A DNA stretch of 64,000 bases from Varibaculum prostatecancerukia (GTDB lineage: Bacteria > Actinomycetota > Actinomycetes > Actinomycetales > Actinomycetaceae), in NCBI RefSeq assembly GCF_943169825.2, contig NZ_OW968402.1, positions 2,147,691-2,211,690 on the forward strand, in the 5' to 3' direction. The notes under the pieces were generated by a model. It was not told where the DNA came from. It searched no databases and was given only the letters and a program-made list of their open reading frames with translations. This document shows, one piece after another, positions 17,433 through 27,711 of this stretch. The first letter of the stretch is position 1. The number at the start of each line of letters is the position of its first letter. The position numbers and the translations under genes were made by a program.

Positions 17433-18935
17433 TCAACTCTGGTAGCTAATAGACGATAGGTCGAAGGACAGCCCGGTTACATTCGCGGCTAGGCCGGAAA
17501 TATCTGCCTTGGTCACAATCAGGTTGGGCAGCAGCCACAAGAATCCGGCGGCGGCATCATCAGAGAGTACCTTCGCGGCCTCCTTCATATATTTGACCTG
17601 GTCTTCCGGGGAAGCCTCATCGGCTTTTTGATACAAATCCCGGAACTCCTGCGAATCGTAATGCCAGTAATAATCGGTGTTGGTGAAGCGAGAAATATCG
17701 CGCGGCTCCATATGGGCAACAATAGTCAGGTCGTAATTCGATTTGACCATTACCTCATCAATCCAACGCGCCGGGAACTCTAACTGCTCAATCTCTAAGG
17801 TAATCCCCACTTTAGAAAGTTGGCTCTTAATATGGGTGGCCGCTCCCGAGGCATAGGGCAAAGTAGGAATCCGCATCTTGAGGGTGAGTCCCTCTCCGTA
17901 TCCCGCTTCTGCCAACAGTTTCTTGGCTTTTTCCCGATCTAAAGGATAGGCAGAAGACAGATCTTCATACCAGGGATCAGTCGGCGGCACCATCGATCCA
18001 ATCAACAAGCCTTTACCTGCCCAAACTGCGTCCCGCACCGCTTTGCGGTCAATGGCATAGTTAATAGCTTGGCGCACTCGCTTATCTTTGAGGGCTGCTT
18101 GCTGCTGATTCATCCCCATCACCACTTCGCCATTAGTGTGGCCTTCCAGCACTTTGAAGCGGGAATCATCGCTGAACTTATCGAGTGCCTGGGGGGCAGC
18201 CAGGTTAGAAATAATATCTAGCGAACCAGAAAGCATCGCGGTATTCATCGCGTTAGGGTCGGAGAAATAGCGGAAAGTCGCTCCTTTGACCTTCGGTTTT
18301 TCACCCCAATACTTCTGATTAGTGGCTAACTGGATTTCTTCCCCCTGTCGCCACTCTTTCAAGGTATAAGGGCCAGAACCTGCCGGTTTAGTCGCCAAGT
18401 CACCCTTATCGAGTGCCTGCGGATCATAAATAATCCCGGCAGTCGAACTCAGGTAATACAGCCACGCATTCGAGGGGTGCGACAGCTCAAACTGGACTTT
18501 GTTTCCCCCGAGGTCTTTCACCGCCTTCAGGGCTTCCATTTCTTGCTTGCGGGTAGGGCTCACGGTTTTATCAGTCAGCAAATAGTTGAAAGATTTGGCG
18601 ACCGCCGCCCCATCAACCGGGGCACCCGAAGCAAACTTCGCGTCTTTCAAAGTAAAGGTATAGGTCTTGCGATCAGCAGAAACCTGGTACTCTTTCGCCA
18701 GCAGTGGCACCAGCTTGCCCTTGCCGTCCACCCGCAGCAAAGTTTCATACACGTTATAGAGCAACGCATAGGTAATCGCCGCCGCATCGTTATGCGAGGG
18801 ATCTAAAGTCGAGGGCGTAGCATGCACCCCGATAGTCAGCACTCGCTCGGATTTACTATTTGACGAATTGGTACTGGAACAGCCAGCTAACACCAAACCG
18901 GCAACAGCCAGCACAGCCAAAAGACGCTTACGCAA
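17433..18935 (-). CDS. Peptide-binding lipoprotein (family 5 solute-binding protein)
   Basis: The extracellular substrate-binding protein of the five-gene importer, 500 residues. Its lipoprotein signal ends in VLAGCSS (Cys 19), followed by a Ser/Asn linker and the SBP family 5 fold (PSTLDPSHNDA, SGPYTLKEWRQGEEI, RQAINYAIDRKAV). The family takes up peptides, nickel complexes or other ligands; the ligand here is unknown. The start is TTG 18933-18935 with GGGGAG 5-6 nt upstream. Confidence 0.9.
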   Translation of the reverse strand: MRKRLLAVLAVAGLVLAGCSSTNSSNSKSERVLTIGVHATPSTLDPSHNDAAAITYALLYNVYETLLRVDGKGKLVPLLAKEYQVSADRKTYTFTLKDAKFASGAPVDGAAVAKSFNYLLTDKTVSPTRKQEMEALKAVKDLGGNKVQFELSHPSNAWLYYLSSTAGIIYDPQALDKGDLATKPAGSGPYTLKEWRQGEEIQLATNQKYWGEKPKVKGATFRYFSDPNAMNTAMLSGSLDIISNLAAPQALDKFSDDSRFKVLEGHTNGEVVMGMNQQQAALKDKRVRQAINYAIDRKAVRDAVWAGKGLLIGSMVPPTDPWYEDLSSAYPLDREKAKKLLAEAGYGEGLTLKMRIPTLPYASGAATHIKSQLSKVGITLEIEQLEFPARWIDEVMVKSNYDLTIVAHMEPRDISRFTNTDYYWHYDSQEFRDLYQKADEASPEDQVKYMKEAAKVLSDDAAAGFLWLLPNLIVTKADISGLAANVTGLSFDLSSISYQS

Positions 18936-19113
18936 GGATCTCCCCTTTATCGGCGATGGGTCATGATCGTTTCAATCATAACGCTTGCCCGCCCCGCCCG
19001 AATTTTTCGCTCACTGCCAGCTACGAGGATGGATTGCGTAAACACAGACGAGGGCGCGGGGGAAGAAGTTTTTCCTCAGAACAAAATCAAAGAAACTGGA
19101 CTGTTGAGCGCGT

Positions 19114-19213
19114 GGGGGCTAGGTTTTTCCTCCCGCCCAAGAATTCGAAAAACGTAGCGACGTTTTCCGAATCCTTATGCCCACCGCACCCACTCGGATA
19201 AAACCTAGCCCCC
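19114..19213. repeat. 100-bp nested inverted repeat (MITE-like or structured RNA)
   Basis: The outer arms GGGGGCTAGGTTTT (19114-19127) and AAAACCTAGCCCCC (19200-19213) are perfect 14-bp complements. Similarity extends outward for about five more positions with mismatches. Inside lies a second hairpin: ATTCG-A-AAAACGT (19143-19155), loop AGCG, ACGTTTT-C-CGAAT (19160-19172). Terminal inverted repeats round an inner hairpin fit a small non-autonomous mobile element or a folded transcript. No clear target-site duplication is seen. Confidence 0.6.
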
Positions 19214-19267
19214 GTGCGACATCAAGTGGTTAGCTTCAAAATCTAAGGTGCCCGCAAGGGTCGCGGC

Positions 19268-19334
19268 CGGTAAAAGATACGAGAGGGGCTTGACCGGCGA
19301 AGCCGGTCACGGGGTCCCCGGAGTGCTTTTACCG
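19268..19334. repeat. 67-bp long hairpin
   Basis: The base stem CGGTAAAAG pairs with CTTTTACCG (19326-19334). The apical stem GACCGGC (19292-19298) and GCCGGTC (19302-19308) closes a GAA loop, and GGGG/CCCC runs lie between them. The fold is the same on either strand. It may be a small RNA or a processing/termination structure downstream of tRNA-Lys; there is no T-run. Confidence 0.5.
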
Positions 19335-19365
19335 AGCCAGACCCGCAGCGCATGCTAAAGCAAAA

Positions 19366-19374
19366 TGTGGATAA
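19366..19374 (-). promoter_or_regulatory. Isolated perfect DnaA box
   Basis: TTATCCACA on the minus strand, 22 bp downstream of the tRNA-Lys 3' end. It lies about 44 kb from the origin region, so it may titrate DnaA or occur by chance. Confidence 0.4.
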
Positions 19375-19395
19375 CTGCAGGGATTAAACGAGTTC

Positions 19396-19471
<76 letters not shown>

Positions 19472-19617
19472 CTGCCATAAAGGCACGTTTTATTCTACAA
19501 GGACAACGGCCATTTCCCAACTTAGATTTTGGTTGCTTACCTCACTAAAGAACCCGTAAAGTAGTATTCAAATCCCTCCATTAAACGGCGGGAATTCACT
19601 TCTAGGAAAGGGTTTTC

Positions 19618-20832
19618 ATGCTCACGCCAACTACTTTTGGAACCCCCATGTCGAAATCCGCTTTGCGGGTATTATTGCTCGGCTCGGGAGAGTTAGGTAA
19701 AGAATTGGCGATTGCATTCACTCGACTAGGGGTGGAAGTCCACGCAGCGGATCGCTACCAAAACGCCCCGGCACAGCAGGTGGCGCACTATTCCTACGTT
19801 CTAGATATGACCGACGGTAAACAGGTAGATTTCCTGGTGAAAAAGGTGCGCCCGCATTTTATTATTCCGGAAATTGAGGCTATAGCTACCGCCACTTTGG
19901 AAGAAATCGCAGCTTCCAGCCAGGTGACGGTAATCCCCACTGCTCACGCCACTCGTCTCACTATGGATCGGGAAGGTATCCGCCGCCTCGCCGCCGAGGA
20001 ACTGGGTATCCCCACTTCCCGGTATGTGTTTGCTTCCGGGGAGGAGGAAATGCGCCAGGCGGTAGACAAAATCGGGCTGCCCTGCATCGTAAAACCGGTA
20101 ATGTCCTCTTCTGGAAAGGGCCAGTCCCTGCTGAAAACCCCAGCGGATATTGAGCCTGCCTGGCATTACGCTCTGGAGGGAGGACGCGGCGCCAGCCAGG
20201 GACGAGTAATCGTGGAAGGCCTGGTGGATTTCGACTATGAAATCACCCTATTGACGGTGCGTTCTCTCGACCAGCAGACGGGACAGACAGTCACTAGTTT
20301 TTGCGAACCTATAGGTCACCTGCAGGTAAATGGGGATTATCACGAGTCTTGGCAACCGACACCTATGGAAAGTGGGGTGCTAGAAAAAGCGCAAGCTATT
20401 TCCGAGAAAGTTACCACCGCCCTGGGTGGGCGCGGCATTTTCGGGGTAGAACTGTTCATTTGCGGAGATGAAGTCCTCTTTTCCGAGGTGTCGCCGCGTC
20501 CTCATGACACCGGCATGGTGACTATGGCTTCTGGTTACCTCTCCGAGTTTGAGCTCCATGCCCGCGCTATTTTAGGGCTACCGGTCGATACCCGCCTGCG
20601 TACTCCGGCGGCCTCCGCGGTGATTTGCGCTCCGCTTGCAAGCGCCGCTCCGGTTTATCGCGGTTTAGCGTCAGCTCTTGCTATTCCGGAAGTAGATTTA
20701 AGGCTATTTGGTAAACCGGATTCTCGCCCCGGCAGGCGAATGGGAGTGGCGTTGGCGCGCGGAAATAACATTGACCAGGCGCGGGAACGCGCCAAGAAGG
20801 CTGCCGGATTAATCACGGTTCAAGATGCCTGA
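19618..20832 (+). CDS. purT: Formate-dependent GAR transformylase
   Basis: Formate-dependent phosphoribosylglycinamide formyltransferase 2 makes formyl-GAR from GAR, formate and ATP in purine synthesis, replacing the folate-dependent PurN. It is an ATP-grasp enzyme of 404 residues. The diagnostic PurT features are [16 protein letters not shown] near the start, [32 protein letters not shown] and [14 protein letters not shown]. PurK is shorter and lacks these. The ATG has AGGAAAGGG upstream. Formate use fits an anaerobe, where the NrdD step can also consume formate. Confidence 0.96.
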   Translation: MLTPTTFGTPMSKSALRVLLLGSGELGKELAIAFTRLGVEVHAADRYQNAPAQQVAHYSYVLDMTDGKQVDFLVKKVRPHFIIPEIEAIATATLEEIAASSQVTVIPTAHATRLTMDREGIRRLAAEELGIPTSRYVFASGEEEMRQAVDKIGLPCIVKPVMSSSGKGQSLLKTPADIEPAWHYALEGGRGASQGRVIVEGLVDFDYEITLLTVRSLDQQTGQTVTSFCEPIGHLQVNGDYHESWQPTPMESGVLEKAQAISEKVTTALGGRGIFGVELFICGDEVLFSEVSPRPHDTGMVTMASGYLSEFELHARAILGLPVDTRLRTPAASAVICAPLASAAPVYRGLASALAIPEVDLRLFGKPDSRPGRRMGVALARGNNIDQARERAKKAAGLITVQDA

Positions 20833-21055
20833 TAAACCGGGAATAATAGTTTTTACTTTCGAGCAGTAAACCTATTTTTTCGCTTTCTACCGGTTATCTT
20901 GGCTATATTCAGCAATAAATACCACCGATTTTATTTTTAGGTTGCCGCCTTTATCGGTTTTGTTTTCGATATTATTTAACAAGATATAGAAATGCATTAT
21001 TGCCGGCGTTAAAATAAGAGGCAAAAGCAAACCTCGAAAAGGGAAAGGTAAAAGT

Positions 21056-21379
21056 ATGGCCAGAAAAACCAGAATTGTTCTGATTGATGATATTAACGGC
21101 GAACTTGGGGATGAAACCATTAAGTTCGGTCTTGACGGCGTTGATTACGAAATCGATTTAACTACCGAAAATGCCAAGAAGTTCCGTGACCTTATGGATC
21201 CGTGGATTCAGGCAGGACGCCGGGTAGGGGGACGCCGCGTGGCCGGCACCGATACCCGCCCGGTTTCGGATGCCGCCAAGATTCGTGCCTGGGCACAGAA
21301 ACAAAATATGCAGGTTTCCGAAAAGGGACGTATTTCCGCAAAGGTGCGTGCTGCCTACTATCACGCTCATTCAAAATAA
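21056..21379 (+). CDS. lsr2: Lsr2 nucleoid-associated protein
   Basis: A 107-residue H-NS-like protein that bridges AT-rich DNA and silences acquired genes in actinobacteria. The N-terminal dimerisation part (IVLIDDINGELGDETIKFGL) and the C-terminal DNA-binding helix pair (AAKIRAWAQKQ, then KGRISAKVRAAY) are both present. The usual minor-groove motif RGR reads KGR here. The 220-bp region upstream is very AT-rich, which would allow self-regulation. Confidence 0.95.
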   Translation: MARKTRIVLIDDINGELGDETIKFGLDGVDYEIDLTTENAKKFRDLMDPWIQAGRRVGGRRVAGTDTRPVSDAAKIRAWAQKQNMQVSEKGRISAKVRAAYYHAHSK

Positions 21380-21432
21380 ATTCGGGACTTATACCCCGTG
21401 CAACCTCACTCTCAAAATGAAAGACTAAAGAT

Positions 21433-22167
21433 ATGACTTACAAATTGATACTGCTCCGTCACGGGCAAAGCGAATGGAATGCTAAAAATCTTTTCACCGG
21501 GTGGGTAGATGTTCCGCTATCCGACCAGGGCCGCAAGGAAGCCACCCACGGCGGTGAACTATTAAAGCAAGAAAACATCTTGCCGGATATCGTATTCACC
21601 TCCCTGCTGCGCAGGGCGATTATGACCGCCAACCTTTCTTTGGATGCCGCTGATCGGCACTGGATCCCAGTGAAGCGTAACTGGCGTCTAAACGAACGCC
21701 ACTACGGCGCTTTGCAGGGCAAAGACAAGAAAGCTATCCGCGACCAGTACGGCGATGAACAGTTCATGCTCTGGCGCCGTTCCTACAGCACTCCTCCCCC
21801 AGAAATTGAATTGGGATCTGAGTTTTCCCAAGATGCCGATCCGCGTTATGCGGGAGAGCCGATTCCGCGCACCGAATGCCTGGAGCAGGTGCTAGAGCGC
21901 TTGCTGCCTTATTGGGAACAGGAAATCGTTCCGGAACTCAAGAGTGGCAAGACGGTGCTTATTGCCGCACACGGTAACTCGTTGCGCGCGATTGTAAAGC
22001 ACCTGGATCAGATCAGTGACGAGGATATTTCCGGTCTGAATATTCCTACCGGGGTTCCTTTGTACTACGAGCTGGATGAGGATCTACAGCCGGTCAAGAA
22101 GGGCGGAACCTACCTGGATCCGGATGCCGAAGCTAAGATTGCGGCGGTAGCCAACCAGGGCAAGTAA
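21433..22167 (+). CDS. gpmA: 2,3-bisphosphoglycerate-dependent phosphoglycerate mutase
   Basis: A glycolytic enzyme that interconverts 3- and 2-phosphoglycerate. The catalytic [10 protein letters not shown] (His10) is followed by [12 protein letters not shown], the acid/base region [14 protein letters not shown], and the second His in [16 protein letters not shown]. The length (244) is usual. It follows lsr2 closely and ends in a strong terminator. Confidence 0.97.
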   Translation: MTYKLILLRHGQSEWNAKNLFTGWVDVPLSDQGRKEATHGGELLKQENILPDIVFTSLLRRAIMTANLSLDAADRHWIPVKRNWRLNERHYGALQGKDKKAIRDQYGDEQFMLWRRSYSTPPPEIELGSEFSQDADPRYAGEPIPRTECLEQVLERLLPYWEQEIVPELKSGKTVLIAAHGNSLRAIVKHLDQISDEDISGLNIPTGVPLYYELDEDLQPVKKGGTYLDPDAEAKIAAVANQGK

Positions 22168-22193
22168 CCCTGATAAGCAGTTTTTTCTCTGAC

Positions 22194-22219
22194 AGTCCCC
22201 GAGGTCGCCCTCGGGGACT
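22194..22219 (+). terminator. gpmA terminator
   Basis: An 11-bp perfect stem AGTCCCCGAGG / CCTCGGGGACT with a 4-nt loop, followed by a short TTGTC. It lies 27 nt after the gpmA stop. Confidence 0.75.
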
Positions 22220-22515
22220 TTGTCATATCTAGCCCCGGTTCCTTCGGGCTTTGGGGTTAATCCGGCTGCGCCCTCGCAACCGGAAAGAGGTAGATTTTCG
22301 GGTCTGAGGGCGGGGTGAGAGACAAAAAGTGCGAATTGACACAACTTTGGCGTATCTCACTACCGCAGGGGCAAAAAATATGGCAGACTGAGATGTAGGC
22401 GCAACCAGCGCTCGTGTCGCAGGTGACACGTGGGGAAGATATTTCCCGCAGTTACAAAAAGACACTCCACTCGGATCGTCGGGCACGTACCTGCCCGTGG
22501 AGGAGATATATAAAT
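22220..22515 (+). promoter_or_regulatory. Leader region of the orphan sugar ATPase gene
   Basis: About 300 bases. TTGACA at about 22335 may be a -35. A CGGGCA/TGCCCG hairpin (22480-22497) ends directly at the GGAGGAG ribosome site of the next gene, so it could influence translation. The open frame extends upstream to 22414, but the clear ribosome site favours the later ATG. Confidence 0.4.
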
Positions 22516-23649
<1,134 letters not shown>

Positions 23650-23675
23650 ACTAATCAAATAGCAACCACAATTGT

Positions 23676-23700
23676 GGGGGCAGGCGTTTCGCCTGCCCCC
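23676..23700 (+). terminator. Terminator after the sugar ATPase gene
   Basis: An 11-bp GC-rich stem GGGGGCAGGCG / CGCCTGCCCCC with a TTT loop, 26 nt after the stop. No T-run follows. Confidence 0.65.
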
Positions 23701-23848
23701 CATTGCTATGGTGAGTAGCGCCTGGAGGCTCATACCAAGTCATGGGCTAATGCCCGAACCTTTATTCGCTAGGCGGGTATTGGCATGTTCCCCTGATTAG
23801 GTACTAACCCATTACCCACCGATGTAGGGCTGATAACCGAAATTTATT

Positions 23849-23883
23849 GCGGGGTCAATGCCCGTTTTGAACATTGACCCCGC
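23849..23883 (-). terminator. Terminator of the coiled-coil CAP protein gene
   Basis: A 12-bp perfect stem GCGGGGTCAATG / CATTGACCCCGC with an 11-nt loop. On the minus strand it is followed by AATAAATTT, 35 nt after the stop of the gene ending at 23918. Confidence 0.7.
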
Positions 23884-23917
23884 CTGGCGTGATTTACGCT
23901 AGCTAAACAGGTGCTTA

Positions 23918-26900
23918 CTAGCGCGCATGCTTCGGCTGGCGCCGCCGAGCAACCAGGTAGGCTCCGGCACCTGCGCTGATTACGGATAGCCCCAAAATGG
24001 TGGACAAATCAGCTGCCCCGGTGTTCCCGAGGCCGGAACTGGAAGCGTTAGCTTGCTCACCTGCATGTTTACCTGCCGAGGATGACCCGGGTGCGATGCA
24101 GTCTTGGTAGAGCTTCTCGTAGGTGGCTTTCGCCTGATCCAACTGAGTGGTAGCCTGCTGCAAGGCAGCTTCAAATGGCTGCAAGGCAGCTTTAGCCCGT
24201 TGATATTCTGGCTCTGCCTGCTTGACAGTTTCCGCAGCGGCTTCCGTGGCTGCTACCGCAGGCGGATATTCCTGATATTTTCCAATCACCGCAGCAATCG
24301 CGTCCTGCGTGGCTTGACTGGCAGTTGGAGCTGCGGGCGCACGGAGCATGGAGATTGCCCTAAATGCGGCAGGGGCAGCTGGGGCAGGGTTACTGCCTGG
24401 CTGCTGCTTAACCCAGGTGTCTAGGTCGGGCACTTCCTGCGCGGCATTGTTATCTGCCTCAGCCTGATCTTTAGCTGCCTGGGCACTATCTTTTGTTACC
24501 CCAGCGTCCTGTTTTGCTTTATCAGCTTTTTCTTTTGCCGCGTTCGCATCAGTTACGGCTTTATCTGCGGCTTCGGCATTAGCCTTGGCCTCATCCGCAG
24601 TCTTTTGCGCGGCGTCTTTGTCTGCGTAAACCTTACCAGCCGCGTCGTTTGCCGTCTTGGCGTCCGCTGCTTCTTTATCAGCTTTGTCTTTAGCTTCCTT
24701 TGCCTCAGTTGCCTTGGTGGTAGCTTCGTCAGCTTTCTGCTTCGCTTCGCTTAGCTTGGTTTCGGCGTTGGCTGCTGCCGCATCGGCTTTAGCTTTTTCG
24801 GCTTTAGCGGTTTCAAGAGCGCTTAGAGCTGCATCAATCGCTTCTTGAGCTGCTTTCAGTTTCTCATCAGCATTATCGTGGATAGCCAACGCTTCTTGAT
24901 ATTTCTTGTTGGCCTCAGCCAAAGCTTTTTTATTTTCGTCTACTGATTTTTGCGCGGCATCGGCATCCTGCTTCTTTGCGTCTACCTCAGTTTGTGCCTT
25001 GGTAACTGCCTGATCAGCTTTAGTCTTTTCATCCTTAGCAGTATTCACTACCTCGGTTTTTTGGCTAACCACAGTCCGCTGTTTTTCGATATCCGCGACG
25101 GATTTAGTTAGTGCGTCCTGAGCCTTAGTAGCATCAGCATTCGCCTTTTCTAGCTCCTGTTCCGTTTGTGCCAACTTGTCTTGGCAGGCTTTACATTTCT
25201 GTGCTTCCGCCTTGGCGGTAGCTGTTGCCTGCTGCAAGTTAGTCTCTGCTTCTGTTTGCGCCGCTTGCTTTTTTGCAAGCGTAGCTTGAGCTGCAGTTAA
25301 CGCGGTATGTGCGTCTTTAGAACCATTATCCTTGGCATCTCTCAAAGGGCTGTAGTACTTCAGTAATCGTTCCCTGTAGTCCGACACGCTGTAGGAAGTT
25401 TCTGAGGTGGTAGTGGAAGCTTGCTGAATGTCTACAAGTGGGTTAGACCCAAAACCGAAACCGGCATATTTAAAATTTGCATTCATTACCTGTTCGTAGT
25501 GACCGGTAGTATTCACAATCCAGTATCCGTACTGACCTTCCTTATGATCATCGTAAGAGACCGAACCACCATTATCATCGTAAAATTGCTTTTCTGCTCT
25601 ATACCAACCGTCGAAGGGGTCTTCGTGCCAAGCTAGAATCTCCCCTTGACCGACATTGCCCCCCCAATTATGTGTATGGTCGCGGGTAATTGCAGAAGCA
25701 TTGGCGTTTATTTGAGCAAGCGCCATAAGCTCATCTGTTACTCGTAGGGCATCCATGGGGGCAAAGTTATTGTCCCCGGCTTTTCTAAGGGCATTGCCTT
25801 GATCGATATAATCAAGTGCTTTCAGCATGTTCTCGAGTGAAGTTGTATCACCATCAGCTCCCATATGAGTGTAATTCATAATCGGGACTTCTTCGCCTGT
25901 GAAATTGCCCTCCTTATCTTTAATTTTGACTTTGTAGGTAGTTTTGAACTGCTCCAATGCCTTCTGCGAATTTACACTCTCAAAAAAGCCTATTGAGCCT
26001 TTTGCAATCTGCGCTTTAGCTTCGGCTTTGGAGGCTTCGACAGCTGCTTCGGCTTTCTTTACCGCATTCCGAGCCGCTTCCACTGCGGCGTCAGCTTCTT
26101 CCTTAGCCTTCGTAGCTTTCTCTACCTCTGCTTTGGCAGCGTCACACTTCGGCTGCTGCTCATTTAAGGCTTTTTGCGCGTTATCTTTACTGGTTTCGGC
26201 ATCGGTTTTCGCTTGGACGGCGTTGTTATAGTTTTGCTGCGCGGAATTTTCATCATCCTGCAGCTGCTTCAGCTTATCTTTGGCAGCATTCAGGGCTTCT
26301 TGAGCGTTTTTGACCGCCTGCGCCTTTTCTGCCGCCTCGTTCTTCGCGGTATCTAGTTTCGTTTTAGCCTCGGACAATGCGTCATTCGCAGTCTTTTGGT
26401 CGTTGACGGCATTATCGTAATCTTTCTTCGCCGTATCTAATTTGTTTTGTGCGTCTTGTAGCGCATTGTCGCTTCTAATAGCCTCTTGCACGGCCTGAAG
26501 TTTCTGATTTGCCTTATCTAACGCAGTTTGCTTTTCCTGTACGTCATTCGCAGCGTCTTTAGCTTTTTGCTCCGCAGCTTGCTTGGCGGTTTCAGCATTC
26601 TTAGCATCCTGGTCCGCCTTTTCAGCAGCCTTGGTGGCTGCGTCTAGGTTAGATTTAGCTTCCGCGGCTTTTTCTTGTGCATCTTTTAGTTTCGCTGCAG
26701 CATCATCGGCAGCCTGCTTAGCTTCAGCTACCGCGTCAGCTCCGGGAGCAGCGTCCTGCGCCTGCTTATTCGCGTTATCTGCGGCCTCTTGATTCGTCTT
26801 CGCGTTATTGAGGTTTTCTTCGGCTTTCTTTGCCCGTTGCTCAGCCTCAGCAAGAGTCTGCTCCGCTTCCTGCAGCTTCTCCGCTGCCGCCGCCAGTGCT

Positions 26901-27280
26901 TGTGCTGCCTGGTCCTGCAGCTGCTGGTGCGCAGCGGTGGCATCATCCCGTTTCTGTTGCTGGGCAGCTTGTGCCTTCCGCAAGGTATCCTGGGCACCCG
27001 CATAAGCCGCGAGGGGCTTGGCAATCTCTGGCTTGGCCTGCTCAGTTTCTAAATTCGCGGCGGCGTCCGCGGCTTGCTGCTGGGCGCGCTGATAATCCTT
27101 ATAGGCTTTATTGACCGCCGAAACGTCAACTCCGACGCGGCATTGTGAAACAGATCCCGGAATATTCAACTTGCCCTGTGGTGCTGCTTGATTAATCCCG
27201 AATGCCGCCCCCGCCGGAGCCACCAGAGCAATACCGGTGCCTGCTGCAATCGCTACCTTCGCAACCTTTTTGCGTGCCAT
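23918..27280 (-). CDS. Giant Ala-rich coiled-coil surface protein with central CAP domain and LGNTG anchor
   Basis: A 1120-residue exported protein. The signal peptide (about 1-28) ends in APAGAAFG. Residues about 50-430 and 645-960 are continuous Ala/Lys/Glu/Gln heptads, clearly coiled coil. Between them (about 440-615) lies a CAP/SCP-like domain: NANASAITRDHTHNWGGNVG, then EDPFDGWYRAEKQFYDD, then TTGHYEQVMNANFKYAGFGF. The C-terminus has a non-canonical sorting motif LGNTG, a hydrophobic helix and a basic tail (ARRRQPKHAR). The layout, a long double stalk holding a globular domain, suggests a fibrillar adhesin. A CKAC pair occurs near the start of the second coil. The ribosome site is AGAGGGG. 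Confidence 0.88.
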   Translation of the reverse strand: MARKKVAKVAIAAGTGIALVAPAGAAFGINQAAPQGKLNIPGSVSQCRVGVDVSAVNKAYKDYQRAQQQAADAAANLETEQAKPEIAKPLAAYAGAQDTLRKAQAAQQQKRDDATAAHQQLQDQAAQALAAAAEKLQEAEQTLAEAEQRAKKAEENLNNAKTNQEAADNANKQAQDAAPGADAVAEAKQAADDAAAKLKDAQEKAAEAKSNLDAATKAAEKADQDAKNAETAKQAAEQKAKDAANDVQEKQTALDKANQKLQAVQEAIRSDNALQDAQNKLDTAKKDYDNAVNDQKTANDALSEAKTKLDTAKNEAAEKAQAVKNAQEALNAAKDKLKQLQDDENSAQQNYNNAVQAKTDAETSKDNAQKALNEQQPKCDAAKAEVEKATKAKEEADAAVEAARNAVKKAEAAVEASKAEAKAQIAKGSIGFFESVNSQKALEQFKTTYKVKIKDKEGNFTGEEVPIMNYTHMGADGDTTSLENMLKALDYIDQGNALRKAGDNNFAPMDALRVTDELMALAQINANASAITRDHTHNWGGNVGQGEILAWHEDPFDGWYRAEKQFYDDNGGSVSYDDHKEGQYGYWIVNTTGHYEQVMNANFKYAGFGFGSNPLVDIQQASTTTSETSYSVSDYRERLLKYYSPLRDAKDNGSKDAHTALTAAQATLAKKQAAQTEAETNLQQATATAKAEAQKCKACQDKLAQTEQELEKANADATKAQDALTKSVADIEKQRTVVSQKTEVVNTAKDEKTKADQAVTKAQTEVDAKKQDADAAQKSVDENKKALAEANKKYQEALAIHDNADEKLKAAQEAIDAALSALETAKAEKAKADAAAANAETKLSEAKQKADEATTKATEAKEAKDKADKEAADAKTANDAAGKVYADKDAAQKTADEAKANAEAADKAVTDANAAKEKADKAKQDAGVTKDSAQAAKDQAEADNNAAQEVPDLDTWVKQQPGSNPAPAAPAAFRAISMLRAPAAPTASQATQDAIAAVIGKYQEYPPAVAATEAAAETVKQAEPEYQRAKAALQPFEAALQQATTQLDQAKATYEKLYQDCIAPGSSSAGKHAGEQANASSSGLGNTGAADLSTILGLSVISAGAGAYLVARRRQPKHAR

Positions 27281-27334
27281 GAGATTCCCCTCTATATCCT
27301 GTTAGTTTCGCTCGTATCATCAAGCCTTAAGTTC

Positions 27335-27362
27335 CCTATAATCTTCTCGTATTTAAAGACAA
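27335..27362 (-). promoter_or_regulatory. Candidate promoter of the coiled-coil CAP gene
   Basis: Minus strand: -35 TTGTCT (27357-27362), 16-bp spacer, -10 TATAGG (27335-27340), about 55 nt before the ATG. It is matched by eye. Confidence 0.4.
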
Positions 27363-27711
27363 AAGTCCAGTCCAGGGGCATTTTGAAGGGATTTATCCCG
27401 AAGTACGGACAGCTGCAAAAAATTAAGAAGTAAATAACGGAAGAAACCACCCGGAAAAAGACACTCCCGATAGTTCTCAGCCCCGAAAACACCAATCGCA
27501 AACCCCAAAACCAGAGCCAAAATAACGGGCATTAACCCAAAAAATAATCTGGCTCCTAGACTGGGAACGTCCTAGGAGCCAGATTTTTCTTTTTATTTAC
27601 TGAAGCCAATCAACCAGGTAACGACTGGATTCTTAGATTATTTTGAGGAGCCGCGTCCTCGTCCCTAAGGACGCGACCCTCTTTGGGACCGTTAGGCATA
27701 GAAAACGCAAG
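27363..27711. other. AT-rich spacer between the two CAP protein genes
   Basis: About 350 bases with no gene; it holds the terminator annotated at 27546-27585. The 130 bases between that hairpin and the stop at 27712 show nothing further. Confidence 0.5.
27546..27585. terminator. Bidirectional terminator
   Basis: A 14-bp perfect stem AATCTGGCTCCTAG / CTAGGAGCCAGATT with a 12-nt loop. T-rich tracts follow on both strands (TTTCTTTTTATTT on plus, ATTTTTTGGG on minus). It lies downstream of the minus-strand CAP gene that ends at 27712. Confidence 0.75.

Larger units (their letters stand above)
18936..19395. other. Structured intergenic region
   Basis: About 460 bases with no credible gene. It holds a 100-bp nested inverted repeat, a second long hairpin and a perfect DnaA-box 9-mer, each annotated separately, plus presumably the promoter of the peptide-importer operon. 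None of the well-known structured RNAs (SRP RNA, tmRNA, RNase P RNA) shows its conserved core here. Confidence 0.6.

Noticed and set aside
19114..19345. Possible SRP RNA, tmRNA or RNase P RNA
   Set aside because: I looked for the GGTCAGG/GGAAG core of SRP RNA, the tRNA-like ends of tmRNA and the conserved RNase P core on both strands and found none.
19500..19617. Purine riboswitch before purT
   Set aside because: The conserved purine-riboswitch core and its paired loops are not present in the short leader.
23918..27280. DNA-level tandem repeats in the coiled-coil gene
   Set aside because: The protein is repetitive by heptads and composition, but I could not see long exact DNA repeats, so it is not annotated as a repeat array.
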